45,628 nucleotides of DNA, taken from Cesiribacter andamanensis AMV16 (lineage in GTDB: Bacteria > Bacteroidota > Bacteroidia > Cytophagales > Cyclobacteriaceae). The DNA lies in NCBI RefSeq assembly GCF_000348925.1, contig NZ_AODQ01000023.1:1-45628 (forward strand), given 5' to 3'. The notes beneath the pieces were generated by a model. That model ran no database searches and had not been told where the DNA came from. It saw nothing but the letters and a program-made list of their open reading frames with translations. The stretch's first letter is position 1. The number at the start of each line of letters is the position of its first letter. The translations under genes were made by a program, and so were the position numbers. This document shows positions 8,006-15,810 of this stretch, one piece after another.

Positions 8006-9178
8006 ATGAGCATTAGCAGCTTTATCAAAAATATCCGCACTGAGGTAAATGTGATCCGGGGCAAGGAGACCAAAGACAAGTATTTTTCGAGCCGCCGCCG
8101 CTATCGGGACCGCCAGACGGCCGAGTGGGCCTATGCCCTCTCCAGAGACAAGCTGTTTGCGGTAAACGATTGGTCAAAACTGCCGGGTGTCTCCTCCAGC
8201 TTCCGGGTATATGATGGGCAGGGCAACATTAAAGCAAAAGGCATGCCCGAGCTGGGGGACTTTATTTTCATTAATCTGCCTGGCCCCAGCCCGGAGGCCT
8301 GGGTGGAAGTGATCGACCTGGTGGATGAAGACTACTGGGCAGAATTTACCGTTTCACCCAGCCATGATCCGCGGGAGCGGGGAGAGAAGGAGGAGGAGAT
8401 AGAGCACTTTTTTGCCGATGAGGCCACCAGTACCTTTCGGGTAGCCCTCAGCGGCACTACCCTCACTGCCAGCGAAACGGGCCAGGAAGAAGGCGTCAAC
8501 AACCAGGGAAAAGAAGCAGGGGGAAAAGAACTGGTCAATACCCTGGTGGCGGTAGGGGGCTGGATTGCCTTTCAGGAGATCCAGTGGCGCAAGCTTACCG
8601 ATTACCTGGTTCATAAGATCGAGCTGGAGGAAGAGGACAGAGACCGCAGCCCCCTGATTCCGGATGATGTGGGCCTGATCCAAAGCCGTTCGGCCCTGGC
8701 CCGGCTTGGCATCAGTTCTTTATCCAGCATTGCCGGCACTACGGCCATGACAGCCTTCAGCTATGGTCTTTCCCGCCTTATGCACGAACAGTTTCGGGAG
8801 CCGCAGCTACTGAGTTATCTCCTATACAGGAACTCTGTTTTCAAAAGGCTACAGGAGCGCCAGCAGGCAAACCCCAGGGGTTTTCTGCTCCATTACCTGG
8901 CCGGGCAGGGCTTTGGTCTGGTGTATGAATATCTATGGAAGCCAGCAGCACGGGAGCGACAGTTAAGCGATGCCGGCCGACCCATGAGCGTGCTGTCAAG
9001 CGGCGCAGTCTTTGGTCTGGCGGCCGGTCTGGCAGGGGTAGCCGTATGGGAAGGGGTAATCCGGTTGCGGGAAAAGCCACCCCGGCTCGAGAAGCAAAAG
9101 TATTATTCTCACCTGGTGCTGGCCCATGTAGTTTTTGGTGCTACCGCAGCCCTGGTGAGCAGAGCCTTACACAGGTAA
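8006..9178 (+). CDS. Two-domain protein of unknown function, soluble N-half plus four-helix membrane C-half
   Basis: A 390-residue protein I cannot place in a named family. Residues 1-205 are soluble and mixed alpha/beta. They include a WSKLPGVSSSFRVYDGQGNIK strand region, an acidic GEKEEEIEHFF stretch and the close TDYLVHKIELEEEDRD. Residues about 228-388 hold four hydrophobic segments (around 233-255, 292-310, 328-350, 367-387), with small-residue patterns such as SIAGTTAMTAF and GAVFGLAAGLAGVAVWEG that suggest tightly packed helices. The two halves look like a fusion. The start is ATG at 8006, 93 bp after the valS terminator. A hairpin terminator follows the stop. Confidence 0.8.
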   Translation: MSISSFIKNIRTEVNVIRGKETKDKYFSSRRRYRDRQTAEWAYALSRDKLFAVNDWSKLPGVSSSFRVYDGQGNIKAKGMPELGDFIFINLPGPSPEAWVEVIDLVDEDYWAEFTVSPSHDPRERGEKEEEIEHFFADEATSTFRVALSGTTLTASETGQEEGVNNQGKEAGGKELVNTLVAVGGWIAFQEIQWRKLTDYLVHKIELEEEDRDRSPLIPDDVGLIQSRSALARLGISSLSSIAGTTAMTAFSYGLSRLMHEQFREPQLLSYLLYRNSVFKRLQERQQANPRGFLLHYLAGQGFGLVYEYLWKPAARERQLSDAGRPMSVLSSGAVFGLAAGLAGVAVWEGVIRLREKPPRLEKQKYYSHLVLAHVVFGATAALVSRALHR

Positions 9179-9206
9179 CAGCTAACAGCGCAGCATTCAG
9201 CAAATG

Positions 9207-9229
9207 GGGAGGGGTACCTCCCTTTTTTT
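9207..9229 (+). terminator. Compact terminator after the two-domain membrane protein
   Basis: GGGAGG (9207-9212), loop GGTA, CCTCCC (9217-9222), then seven T's (9223-9229). Its T tract overlaps the stop codon of the minus-strand small ORF ending at 9228. Confidence 0.85.
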
Positions 9230-9401
9230 ATGCCTCTTTCTTCGCCAGCCAGAAGGAGACCATTACCCCGGCCGGAAAAAGCAGGCTGGCGGCCAGCCAG
9301 AACCTGGGGTTAGGCTTGGGCTGGCGCTTTAACCGGCGAAGAACATAGGCAGCCGAAACGCCATGTCCGGCTGCCAGGGTGGCAAATAGTGCTGTAAGCA
9401 T
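9228..9401 (-). CDS. Small membrane protein, 57 aa
   Basis: A short frame beginning ATG at 9401 and ending TAA at 9228-9230. It starts 8 bp after the stop of the alpha/beta hydrolase on the same strand, which suggests translational coupling. The product has two hydrophobic segments (about residues 2-20 and 34-52) separated by a basic loop (RRLKRQPKPNPR), so both ends probably face the same side of the inner membrane. I do not recognise a family. Its codon use resembles the neighbours and both ends fit tightly between other elements, which is why I call it real. Confidence 0.65.
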   Translation of the reverse strand: MLTALFATLAAGHGVSAAYVLRRLKRQPKPNPRFWLAASLLFPAGVMVSFWLAKKEA

Positions 9402-9409
9402 CGGTATAT

Positions 9410-10285
9410 TTATGATCTGGGGTTCAGGTGTCGTTGCAGAAAGGCTGCCGTAGCCTTTATTACCTCAGTGGTGTCGGCGGGCAATTGGTCCCCCGGCCAG
9501 GGGTGCGCCCCCCCAAAGGTATGATTGGCATCGGGTAAAATCAGCAATTCACTCCCTTTTTTCCAGGAAGCAATCTCGTGGGCCATGCTGGAGGGCAGGG
9601 TTTCATCGCCGGTGCCATGGATCACCAGCAGGGGCTGCTGCATGCGGGCTACGGCAGCGGGGATGTCGAGCCGCTCCTTATTCTCCCTGAAATTCTCCAC
9701 CAGCTGGTAATAGAGCGGCATTTGCTGCCCGGTGCGGGCATTGGGAATATGCACCACCCCTTTTTCCTTCCACTCGTCCAGAAAGCTCTTCGGCCAGCGC
9801 TGCTCCAAGTTGTGAATGGCCGCCCAGGTAACTACCGCTTTTACGCGGGGGTCTTCGGCCCCCTTGAGCAGCACCAGCCCACCGCCCCGGCTATGGCCAA
9901 TCAGCGCCAGTCGGTTGGGGTCCATTTCTGCTGCCGGAATGGGGCTTTTCCCTTCTTCCAGTTCATTGATCAGAATGCTGAGATCGTCCAGCTCCAGTAT
10001 AAAATTATTGTGCCCAAAGGCCTCCAGATCTACAAAATCAAGGGGGTGCTCGGGCGTGGTGCCGTTGTGGGAGAGGTTGAGCTTTGCAAACACATAGCCC
10101 TGGCGGGCAAATTCATCGGCAATCAGGGTAAAGGTGCCCCAGTCTTTGAACCCCTTAAAGCCATGCACAAACACAATAACGGGCTTTTTGCGGCCATCGG
10201 CCTGGTAGCGGGCATCGTAAATAAAGCGGCGGCTATGCAGAGAGGAGGTGAGAATCTGATCTCCGGTGGTGGTAGGTGTGCTCAT
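9410..10285 (-). CDS. Alpha/beta hydrolase (dienelactone hydrolase-like)
   Basis: A 291-residue serine hydrolase. It has the oxyanion strand IVFVHGFKGFKDWG, the nucleophile elbow GHSRGGG, an acid candidate in HGTGDETLP and the catalytic His in DANHTFGG, all in the canonical order. It is probably a cytoplasmic esterase or acyl-peptidase-like enzyme, as there is no signal peptide; substrate unknown. I start it at ATG 10285 (MSTPTTTGDQ). The frame stays open to 10468, but that part overlaps the divergent polyprenyl synthase and lies upstream of a TACCTTTG promoter box. The 57-aa membrane protein follows 8 bp downstream. Confidence 0.9.
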   Translation of the reverse strand: MSTPTTTGDQILTSSLHSRRFIYDARYQADGRKKPVIVFVHGFKGFKDWGTFTLIADEFARQGYVFAKLNLSHNGTTPEHPLDFVDLEAFGHNNFILELDDLSILINELEEGKSPIPAAEMDPNRLALIGHSRGGGLVLLKGAEDPRVKAVVTWAAIHNLEQRWPKSFLDEWKEKGVVHIPNARTGQQMPLYYQLVENFRENKERLDIPAAVARMQQPLLVIHGTGDETLPSSMAHEIASWKKGSELLILPDANHTFGGAHPWPGDQLPADTTEVIKATAAFLQRHLNPRS

Positions 10286-10286
10286 A

Positions 10287-10294
10287 CAAAGGTA
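10287..10294 (-). promoter_or_regulatory. -7 box (TACCTTTG) abutting the hydrolase ATG
   Basis: TACCTTTG on the minus strand is followed by a single T and then ATG. If it is the promoter, transcription would begin at or within the start codon, implying a leaderless mRNA. Confidence 0.45.
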
Positions 10295-10335
10295 AAATAA
10301 GAAATCATCCTGTTGGTTTGCAAAAATGGGGTTCG

Positions 10336-10343
10336 TATACTTG
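10336..10343 (+). promoter_or_regulatory. Candidate promoter of the polyprenyl synthase
   Basis: TATACTTG is one mismatch from TAnnTTTG. TTTG at 10317-10320 lies 15 bp upstream as a possible -33 element. It places the start at ATG 10356 rather than 10326. Confidence 0.35.
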
Positions 10344-10355
10344 TATCCGCTAAAA

Positions 10356-11333
10356 ATGTCGGTTTCGTTAAGCCAAATACAGGATCCCATCGCCACCGAA
10401 ATGGAGGCTTTTGAGCAAAAGTTCCGTGCCTCCATGCGCACCCGGGTACTTTTGCTGGATAAGATCATGCGCTACATTGTAAAGCGCAAGGGCAAGCAAA
10501 TGCGCCCCATGTTTGTCTTTCTATCGGCTGGCACGTCTGCCGGCGAGATCAAAGAGCCTACCTACCGCGGTGCCGCCCTTATTGAGCTGCTGCATACCGC
10601 CACCCTGGTGCATGATGATGTGGTAGACGATGCCAGCCACCGCCGCGGTTTTTTTTCCGTAAATGCGCTCTGGAAGAACAAAATTGCCGTGCTGGTAGGT
10701 GATTACCTGCTAAGCCGCGGCCTGCTGCTGAGCGTGGACAATGGCGATTTTGACCTGCTGAAGATCGTATCCAATGCCGTGCGGGAAATGAGCGAGGGAG
10801 AGCTGCTGCAGATTGAAAAGGCCCGGCTGATGGACATTACCGAAGAGGTCTATTACGATATCATCTGCAAAAAGACGGCCAGCCTCATCGCCTCCTGCTG
10901 TGCGGTAGGCGCTGCCTCGGTAGGGGGTGCCAAGGATGTAGTAGAGCGCATGCGCCTCTTTGGCGAAAAGGTAGGCATGGCCTTTCAGATCAAAGATGAC
11001 CTCTTTGATTATGGCGAAGAGGAGATCGGCAAGCCGGTCGGCATCGACATCAAAGAGCGGAAAATGACGCTTCCCCTTATTTACGCACTCAACAAATCGT
11101 CCTGGCTGGAGCGCCGCCGCATTATCTACATTGTAAAGAACCAGAGCGACAAGCCCAAAAAAGTGCGGGAGGTGATTGAGTATGTTAAGGCATCCGGCGG
11201 CATAGCTTATGCCACCGAGGTGATGAACCGCTACATCAGCGATGCCATGGACCTTCTCAAAGAGATGCCTGACTCAGTCTACAAAACCTCCCTGCAGCAG
11301 CTGGTGGTCTACACCATTGAGCGCACTAAATAA
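10356..11333 (+). CDS. Polyprenyl diphosphate synthase (trans, long chain)
   Basis: Adds isopentenyl diphosphate units to an allylic primer to build the side chain of menaquinone-type quinones. A 325-residue all-helical prenyltransferase. The first aspartate-rich motif DDVVDDASHRRG lies around residue 92 and the second, DDLFDYGEEEIGKPVG, around residue 218. KRKGKQMRPMFVFLS is the IPP-binding basic region. The family matches IspB-type octaprenyl/heptaprenyl synthases; chain length cannot be read from sequence alone. I prefer ATG 10356 (MSVSLSQIQDPI) over 10326, because a promoter-like box lies between them. Confidence 0.92.
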   Translation: MSVSLSQIQDPIATEMEAFEQKFRASMRTRVLLLDKIMRYIVKRKGKQMRPMFVFLSAGTSAGEIKEPTYRGAALIELLHTATLVHDDVVDDASHRRGFFSVNALWKNKIAVLVGDYLLSRGLLLSVDNGDFDLLKIVSNAVREMSEGELLQIEKARLMDITEEVYYDIICKKTASLIASCCAVGAASVGGAKDVVERMRLFGEKVGMAFQIKDDLFDYGEEEIGKPVGIDIKERKMTLPLIYALNKSSWLERRRIIYIVKNQSDKPKKVREVIEYVKASGGIAYATEVMNRYISDAMDLLKEMPDSVYKTSLQQLVVYTIERTK

Positions 11334-11584
11334 TCCCTAAAGAGGGTTTTGTAAAAATTTGCTGTAAATCTGCATTTTTTTTCTAAGTATTACTCGTGCC
11401 TCATCAGTGCGCCTCTTCATAATATGTATTTCTTTAGCTGAAATTCGGGCCATAAATCATGGCGAAATCGATATTTTTTGTCTGCTATAACTATTCCAAG
11501 TCTCTGCTCTACACTTTTCTATCAACTCCATTACATGCGTAAGGTAGGGATAGGGGCAGCTTAAAATATCGAAAAGCGAACCAC
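11334..11584. other. Intergenic region before the TonB-dependent receptor
   Basis: About 250 bp, AT-rich compared with the genes. A weak hairpin (CCCT/AGGG around 11336-11346, followed by TTTTG) may end the upstream gene. I see no ORF, RNA gene or repeat, and no Fur-box-like palindrome. Confidence 0.4.
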
Positions 11585-11592
11585 TACCTTTG
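11585..11592 (+). promoter_or_regulatory. -7 box (TACCTTTG) of the TonB-dependent receptor
   Basis: Exact TAnnTTTG match, 30 bp before ATG 11623. Because it overlaps an upstream in-frame ATG at 11590, it shows that 11623 is the true start. Confidence 0.6.
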
Positions 11593-11622
11593 GACTGGCT
11601 TATTATAATAAGACAATCCTAC

Positions 11623-13737
11623 ATGAGAAAATTAGTAAAAACAAGCGTTGTGGCCGCGCTGCTCCTGGGTAGTATGCCGGTGTGGGGACAGGGAACCGAA
11701 AAAGATCTCTATGATCTTTCACTGGAAGAGTTGATGAACCTGTCGGTAGTATCAGCATCAAAGCAAGAAGAGCGATTGCGCGATGCGCCTGTTGCAATCT
11801 ATGCAGTTAGCCGGGAGGAGATCATTAAAGCCGGCGCACTATCCATTCCGGAGGCGCTACGCCTGGTGCCAGGGGTAATTGTACGGGAAACTACCAATGG
11901 CAATTATGATGTGCACCTACGGGGATTTGATAATACTGCCCGCTATACGACCACTCCCGATAAGGCCAATAGCCTTACGCTGGTCATGATCAACAATCGC
12001 CCGGTATTCAACTACAACATTGGGGGTACCTTTTGGGAAAGCCTGCCGATTGATCTTTCGGATGTTGAACGTATAGAAGTAGTGTTGGGTCCTTCTGCAC
12101 CGCTCTTCGGGCCAAATGCCGTTACAGGGGTTATCAATATCATTACCAGAAGCTATCAGCAGCAGGAGCTGCTGGTGAGCGGTCAGCTGGTGAGCACCTT
12201 TCCCGGTACATCGGCTATAGGCAGCCTGGCCATAGGCAAGTCAGTAACAGAGAGGCTGAGCCTGGGGTTAAGTGGAAACTTTCAGCAACGCCAGCGTCTG
12301 GATGATGAGCAATACATTTTCGGTCAGGGAGAGGTGCCGCCGTTCTACGTAAGCAGTCAGGAGTTTCGCAAAGCCGAAGTTGAGAAGAAGGGGCTGGATC
12401 CAGAGGCTTCGCTGCGCAGGCAGGGGGTAAATGGGTATGCCACATACGTGCTGTCCGATAAGGTGGAGCTTGATTTTTCGGGCGGATGGCAAAGCAGTCA
12501 GGCCCAGAAGGTATTGTTTACGTCGGTTACGCCCCTTACATATAGTGAGTCAAGCAGCTTGTATGGTAACCTTAGCGGCAAGGTGCATGGTCTCTCCATG
12601 CGGCTTTCCTATCTGCAGGGCGAGGACGAGTTGCACAAGCTTAGTGAGTATTATACGACAGCCTACACCTATAACTTGCTGGAGGCTACTGCCGAGTATG
12701 ACCTGCGCCTGAGCAGCAAGCTGCGGCTGCGCCCGGCCCTTAATTACCAGACCACAACCTATAGTGACCTGGACAAGATCTCGGATGCTACCCCTTTAGG
12801 AGGGCTTATGAATGCCGAGCAAAGCCTGACGCTGGCTGCAGCCTCGCTTCGTGCCGATTATACCCTGCTGCCGGGCCTGCGCCTGATCGGTAGTGCCCGC
12901 ATGGATAAGTTTGATGTGCGGGATGATCTGTATACCTCCTATCAGGTTGCAGCTACGTATGCGTTGGGCGATCACTGGACCTTCCGGGCTGTGCATGGCA
13001 TCTCTTATAGCGGCATGTTCTACAACTATGCCTTTATCGATGCTACCATTCCGGTTAGCCAGAATGCCTACTACCGCCTAACCGGCAATCAGGAGGTAGA
13101 TCTCACCCACAATACTCTTTCAGAAGTGGGTGCAAGGGTGCAGCTGCGGGAAAACCTGCAGGCTGATCTTACCTTGTTTACCCAGAAGCTCGAAGATGTG
13201 ATCGGCCTGAAGAATACCGGCATGCAGACGACCCCTATGGGTGTGCTGCTGCTGCACGAGTATCAGGCCATGCCCTACACCGTGCACCAAAACGGGGCTA
13301 CGCTGGCGCTTAAGTGGATGCCCGGCAAGCAGTGGCAGCTGCAGCCTTTTGTGAGTGTGCAACGCTCAGAACTCCGTAATTTTGATTACCACAACAATCC
13401 CAACTATACCGGAAAAACGGTTAAGCATGAAAGTACCCCGGCCATCTATGGCGGCTGGACAGTAAATTATGCACCTGCAGCGCGGTTTAACCTCAACACC
13501 TCGGCGTATTTTATGAGCCGGCAACATATTCACCATCAGCAGGATCTGACCTATGCCAATAGCGAGGGTGAGCTGGAGGGCAGATTGCTTATAAACGCGC
13601 GTGCTTCCTACCGGCTGATTGACAAGCTGAGCCTGCAAATAGGAGCAAAGAACCTGTTAGATCAGCAAGAACGGGAGCATTATGCTACTGACCGCATGGG
13701 GCGCCAGATCTTTGGTGGGATCAGTTATAATTTGTAA
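11623..13737 (+). CDS. TonB-dependent outer-membrane receptor
   Basis: A 704-residue outer-membrane gated channel. The signal peptide is MRKLVKTSVVAALLLGSMPVWGQ. A TonB-box-like/linker segment (DLYDLSLEELMNLSVVSASK) follows. The plug domain (about 50-165) has APVAIYAVSREEIIKAGALSIPEALRLVPGV and ends GPNAVTGVINIITR. A 22-strand-type barrel follows and ends in the expected aromatic residues (FGGISYNL). There is no N-terminal carboxypeptidase-like repeat and no SusD partner, so it resembles metal-complex receptors more than glycan SusC. The substrate is unknown. It is monocistronic, between its own promoter box and a strong terminator. Confidence 0.92.
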   Translation: MRKLVKTSVVAALLLGSMPVWGQGTEKDLYDLSLEELMNLSVVSASKQEERLRDAPVAIYAVSREEIIKAGALSIPEALRLVPGVIVRETTNGNYDVHLRGFDNTARYTTTPDKANSLTLVMINNRPVFNYNIGGTFWESLPIDLSDVERIEVVLGPSAPLFGPNAVTGVINIITRSYQQQELLVSGQLVSTFPGTSAIGSLAIGKSVTERLSLGLSGNFQQRQRLDDEQYIFGQGEVPPFYVSSQEFRKAEVEKKGLDPEASLRRQGVNGYATYVLSDKVELDFSGGWQSSQAQKVLFTSVTPLTYSESSSLYGNLSGKVHGLSMRLSYLQGEDELHKLSEYYTTAYTYNLLEATAEYDLRLSSKLRLRPALNYQTTTYSDLDKISDATPLGGLMNAEQSLTLAAASLRADYTLLPGLRLIGSARMDKFDVRDDLYTSYQVAATYALGDHWTFRAVHGISYSGMFYNYAFIDATIPVSQNAYYRLTGNQEVDLTHNTLSEVGARVQLRENLQADLTLFTQKLEDVIGLKNTGMQTTPMGVLLLHEYQAMPYTVHQNGATLALKWMPGKQWQLQPFVSVQRSELRNFDYHNNPNYTGKTVKHESTPAIYGGWTVNYAPAARFNLNTSAYFMSRQHIHHQQDLTYANSEGELEGRLLINARASYRLIDKLSLQIGAKNLLDQQEREHYATDRMGRQIFGGISYNL

Positions 13738-13780
13738 ATAAGAATACCAGCAAGGCAATTAGGCCTGCCCCGGAAATGTG

Positions 13781-13825
13781 AAAACTGCCTGCCAGGCTAC
13801 AGTAGACAGGCAGGCAGTTTTTTTG
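13781..13825 (+). terminator. Strong terminator after the TonB-dependent receptor
   Basis: A perfect 13-bp stem: AAAACTGCCTGCC (13781-13793) with GGCAGGCAGTTTT (13809-13821), then a T-rich tail. The A-tract on the other side could make it work in both directions. Confidence 0.92.
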
Positions 13826-13980
13826 TTTTTCGGTTCAACAGGTCCGCTACCTGAAGCGTCTAGGCATAAAGCGTTGGCATGAATAAATTTTCTGCTAATG
13901 CCACAAGGGCATCGGCTATTGGATAGGCGATTAGTCCCAATAGCAAGGGGCTTGCAGAACCGGAGTTCTAAATTGATAAA

Positions 13981-15246
13981 TTAAGGATTGGCCGGAGCTG
14001 GTTCCTGTAGCAGTTCCCGAACCAACTGCTCAAATTCCCTTGTCCATTTTTCATAAGCAGCCCCTGTACCGGGTCCGCTAAAGCCGGTATGGATGCGGCG
14101 GATGCGGTGTGCTTTGTCCAGAAAGAGGGTGGTGGGAAATATGCCCACCTCGTTCAGCATGGGCAGGGTCTTGGCGGCTTCCTGCGGGTCAGAGGAACCG
14201 GCGATCAGGAAATCATAGCCAACATTCAGTTTCTCTACCATGGTCTGTACCCGCTGTCGGGCGTAGTCGTAGTCCCCTTTTTTCTCATAGGCCAGCCCGA
14301 TAATGGCTACGTCCTGCTGCTGGTTGCGGCGGTACCAGTCGGCCAGAAAGCGGGTCTCATCCAGGCAGTTGGGGCACCAGCTGCCAAACAGCTGCAGGAT
14401 TACTACCTTGTTTTGGTAGCGGGGGTCCTCCAGGCTTACCTGTTTGCCCTGCAGATCGGGAAAGCTAAATTCGATCCGTTCATACCCTTCCTTCAGGTAG
14501 GTAAGGCTATCGGCAGAGGGCAGGCTCGCCAGGCTATCGCGCCGGGCGGTCCAGCGCTCTTTGCGCCCTTTGCCGCTCCAGAAGGTGCCCTCCAGGCGGT
14601 TGCTGTCCTGGGCCTGTCCCTTAAAAAGAAAGGCGCGTTCGCCATCAAAAGCACTCAGGGAAAATGTATTGCCCGAGATGTTGCCCTCCAGATAGCGGTA
14701 GTCGCCCGATGGGGTCAGGAAGGTGCCGGTAAGCTGCCCGCCTTTCTGCACAAATTCACCCACGGCCGGGTAGCGCTTTCCTGCTTCCGACTCGCTCGTA
14801 AACTGCACTGCCCAGCGGCCGCTCAGGTCGGTAGTTGGCTCACTGTCAGTGGTTTCAAAGCGGTGAGTTTCGCCTTTGCTTGCACGAAAGGGCAGGCGAA
14901 AATCGTCCTCATAGCTCTTTTTCCAGTAGCCGGTCAGCTTATCGGTGCCGGTGAGGGCTGCCCGTACTTCCGTATCGAATATGTGCATGGGCATAATGAG
15001 CGTATCCTGCTCCAAACGCACCAGTCCGGCATTCAACTGTTCCTCTCCATTAATAAGCGTAAGGGTAAGGCTGTCAGGCAGTTGGCCGCTTAGCCTGAAG
15101 TGAAAGGGCAGCTCCTGCTCCTGTAGTTGGATTACCCCCCGCCAAAGGCCGCTCAGTCGGGAACTCTGGCCAGTGGTTTCGGGCTCAGTACAAGAGCTGA
15201 AGAGGGCAGGTAAGGCAAGCAGGAAAAGCGCGTAACGGTTTTTCAT
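13981..15246 (-). CDS. TlpA-family thioredoxin-fold lipoprotein
   Basis: A 421-residue predicted lipoprotein: signal peptide with lipobox LFSSC near residue 19. Two beta-rich repeats follow (about 30-125 and 145-235; LSGLWRGVI and LSGRWAVQF start each), then a C-terminal redoxin domain (about 260-415). The redox motif WCPNC is at residues 290-294, preceded by VVILQLFGS; the cis-proline loop is GIFPTTLFLDK. It is probably an envelope disulfide reductase. Its promoter box lies just before the ATG, with a copy of the MraZ-box repeat 37-56 bp upstream, so it may share control with the dcw cluster. Confidence 0.88.
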   Translation of the reverse strand: MKNRYALFLLALPALFSSCTEPETTGQSSRLSGLWRGVIQLQEQELPFHFRLSGQLPDSLTLTLINGEEQLNAGLVRLEQDTLIMPMHIFDTEVRAALTGTDKLTGYWKKSYEDDFRLPFRASKGETHRFETTDSEPTTDLSGRWAVQFTSESEAGKRYPAVGEFVQKGGQLTGTFLTPSGDYRYLEGNISGNTFSLSAFDGERAFLFKGQAQDSNRLEGTFWSGKGRKERWTARRDSLASLPSADSLTYLKEGYERIEFSFPDLQGKQVSLEDPRYQNKVVILQLFGSWCPNCLDETRFLADWYRRNQQQDVAIIGLAYEKKGDYDYARQRVQTMVEKLNVGYDFLIAGSSDPQEAAKTLPMLNEVGIFPTTLFLDKAHRIRRIHTGFSGPGTGAAYEKWTREFEQLVRELLQEPAPANP

Positions 15247-15250
15247 GGAG

Positions 15251-15258
15251 CAAAGCTA
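15251..15258 (-). promoter_or_regulatory. -7 box (TAGCTTTG) of the TlpA-like gene
   Basis: TAGCTTTG on the minus strand lies 4 bp before the ATG at 15246, implying a very short or absent leader. Confidence 0.5.
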
Positions 15259-15282
15259 ATGAAATTGGGTAAAATAGCGGTG

Positions 15283-15302
15283 GTGGGAGAAAGTGGTAAA
15301 TT
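15283..15302 (+). promoter_or_regulatory. MraZ-box-like repeat pair upstream of the TlpA-like gene
   Basis: Two 10-bp units, GTGGGAGAAA and GTGGTAAATT. The 18-mer TGGTGGGAGAAAGTGGTA at 15281-15298 is repeated exactly at 15745-15762 in the mraZ operator. It lies about 25 bp upstream of the -7 box of the divergent gene. Confidence 0.55.
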
Positions 15303-15434
15303 TTAGAAGCCTGTGATAGCGCTAAAAATTAGCCCGAACAGCATGATTATGTTAAGTAATATTGGGGAATTGAGAGTAAAAAATGGGGCATATCTCTACA
15401 GATCATGGCTGAGAGCTCATTTTATTGTTTAACC

Positions 15435-15456
15435 AAAATTATGCAAAAATTATACA
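15435..15456 (+). repeat. 11-bp AT-rich tandem repeat
   Basis: AAAATTATGCA followed directly by AAAATTATACA. The units differ at one base and lie 18 bp before the DnaA-box-like pair. Confidence 0.6.
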
Positions 15457-15474
15457 AACTAAATCTGCGCATGC

Positions 15475-15499
15475 TTGTCCACAAAATTCATGTGGATAA
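15475..15499. promoter_or_regulatory. Inverted pair of DnaA-box-like sites
   Basis: TTGTCCACA (15475-15483) is one mismatch from the consensus TTATCCACA. TGTGGATAA (15491-15499) is its exact reverse complement. The two face each other across 7 bp. Confidence 0.5.
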
Positions 15500-15746
15500 C
15501 TTTAAAGTCTACTAAGTAACTACCTGATAACCAGAACTATAGCTGCTGTGGGAAAGTAATGCTTTAAGGAGAGGAAGGCTTCGTAACAGACTGAAATTGA
15601 GCGTCTTTGTAAGTAGTAGAGTGCGTAGGATCAAATCTTAATTATTTAATAAAACTAATGACAATGCTTAAAATATTAATTATAAGAGCGTTTGTATTGG
15701 ATATTTTACATATTGTATGTGGAGTGATTATTTTTCTGTCTTGATG

Positions 15747-15776
15747 GTGGGAGAAAGTGGTAGAATGTGGATAAAC
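15747..15776 (+). promoter_or_regulatory. MraZ operator: three 10-bp direct repeats
   Basis: GTGGGAGAAA, GTGGTAGAAT and GTGGATAAAC in perfect 10-bp phase, 35 bp before the mraZ ATG. MraZ is known to bind repeated GTGG/TGGG-type units one helical turn apart in front of its own gene, so this is probably the autoregulatory site of the dcw cluster. The third unit overlaps TGTGGATAA (15766-15774), an exact DnaA-box 9-mer. Confidence 0.8.
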
Positions 15777-15810
15777 ATGTCATGGAAATTTATAGATTTG
15801 CAAGAGTACC

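Larger units (their letters stand above)
15247..15810. other. AT-rich regulatory / possible origin-like gap before mraZ
   Basis: The largest noncoding stretch here (564 bp), between divergent tlpA-like and mraZ. From 15641 to 15720 only 15 of 80 bases are G or C. It holds MraZ-box repeats at both ends, an 11-bp AT-rich tandem repeat, an inverted pair of DnaA-box-like 9-mers and a third DnaA-box match inside the mraZ operator. I see no ORF or RNA gene. These elements are listed separately. Confidence 0.6.
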
